NCBI GenBank assembly: GCA_964498725.1
Contig: CAZCHS010000099.1
Coordinates: 1-13,307, forward strand
Reading direction: 5' to 3'
DNA length: 13,307 nt
Source of the DNA: JAFGTP01 sp964498725
Lineage (GTDB): Bacteria; Fidelibacterota; UBA2242; JAFGTP01
The translations under genes were made by a program, and so were the position numbers. Shown in pieces: positions 13,003 to 13,307 of this stretch. Positions within the stretch are counted from its first letter, which is position 1; the number at the start of each line of letters is the position of its first letter. The notes under the pieces were generated by a model, which worked only from the letters and a program-made list of their open reading frames with translations, was not told the origin of the DNA and searched no databases.

Positions 13003-13307
13003 TTATTTTGTATTAATAATTCTATAATCTAATACTTTTGGATTTTTGTACAATAATTCAAGTAATACCTGAGTTGGACCGGTTGGTTTTTTTACTCCTT
13101 GTTCCCACTGTCTTACTGAACTTGGACTAACATTAAGTAATTTTGCGAATACAGTTTGACTTAAGTGTGTGTTTTTTCTAATGGTTTTTATTTCATCTGC
13201 ATTTAATTTCAATTTTGGTATATCAATGTTAAGACTTTTTAATTCTTTTTCTGTAAATGATGTTTTACCACCATTATTTAATATATCAGAAACAGTTGAA
13301 CCAATTG
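13003..13307 (-). CDS. XRE/HigA-like antitoxin, 5' end beyond the window
   Basis: A helix-turn-helix protein whose frame stays open to the last base of the window, so at least the C-terminal 100 residues are seen and the true start lies to the right. A TTG at 13212 would give only 69 residues and cut into the normal N-terminal part; the upstream codons read sensibly (STVSDILNNGGKTSFTEKEL), so it is not the start. The helix-turn-helix is LSQTVFAKLLNVSPSSVRQWEQGVKKPTG, the pattern of HigA/NadS-type antitoxins (COG2944-like, from memory), which carry the DNA-binding domain at the C-terminus. Such genes usually pair with a RelE/HigB toxin, often placed upstream, here beyond the window edge. AT-rich like the rest of this segment. 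Confidence 0.8.
   Translation of the reverse strand, partial: IGSTVSDILNNGGKTSFTEKELKSLNIDIPKLKLNADEIKTIRKNTHLSQTVFAKLLNVSPSSVRQWEQGVKKPTGPTQVLLELLYKNPKVLDYRIINTK

Noticed and set aside
13003..13212. HTH protein as a complete 69-residue gene starting at TTG 13212
   Set aside because: The frame is open to the window edge with sensible codons, and HigA-type antitoxins have an N-terminal part before this helix-turn-helix, so the gene is partial and not short.

Overview
The window reads as chromosomal DNA of a Gram-negative bacterium, probably of the FCB superphylum (Calditrichota, KSB1 or Ignavibacteria-like lineages). This is inference. It rests on an Ig-like (Big_5) lipoprotein of the type common in Bacteroidota relatives, two lipoproteins, a DAP-pathway dapF, a many-sensor HisKA_2 kinase, moderate G+C in the core and abundant short TTAA-flanked repeats. 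No rRNA, tRNA, CRISPR array or intact transposase gene was seen.

Left part (1-3845, minus strand): a compact unit running from a Big_5 lipoprotein gene through dapF (start overlapping the lipoprotein stop) and a single-domain mannose-1-phosphate guanylyltransferase to a small unknown protein. It joins envelope-related tasks: outer-membrane lipoprotein, meso-DAP supply for peptidoglycan and GDP-mannose for glycans. It ends 6 bases from a repeat element cut by the window edge.

Middle part (4027-8271, plus strand): a lipoprotein with two degenerate retropepsin-like folds, then a 1072-residue cytosolic histidine kinase (GAF-GAF-PAS-PAS-GAF-PAS-HisKA_2-HATPase). Perfect inverted repeats with TTACA/TGTAA half-sites lie upstream of both genes.

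Right-middle part (8338-10697, minus strand): a two-gene unit. The first gene encodes a membrane protein with twelve DnaJ-type CxxCxGxG zinc motifs and no J domain. The second encodes a TM2-like membrane protein, followed by a terminator hairpin. The twelve motifs are spaced with exact mirror symmetry (11,11,11,11,15,23,15,11,11,11,11 residues), as expected for a nested six-zinc ladder extending the two-zinc hairpin of DnaJ. This is the most striking feature of the window.

Right part (10698-13307): a stretch rich in palindromes with two candidate divergent promoters, a possible 45-residue CxxC protein, two complete copies of the TTAA-flanked repeat (181 and 209 bp) around an unknown membrane protein gene, and then a visibly AT-rich segment. 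That segment holds a ParD-like/RelE toxin-antitoxin pair, a small beta-strand ORF and the 3' part of an XRE/HigA-like antitoxin gene that leaves the window. The composition and the repeats suggest an accessory island.
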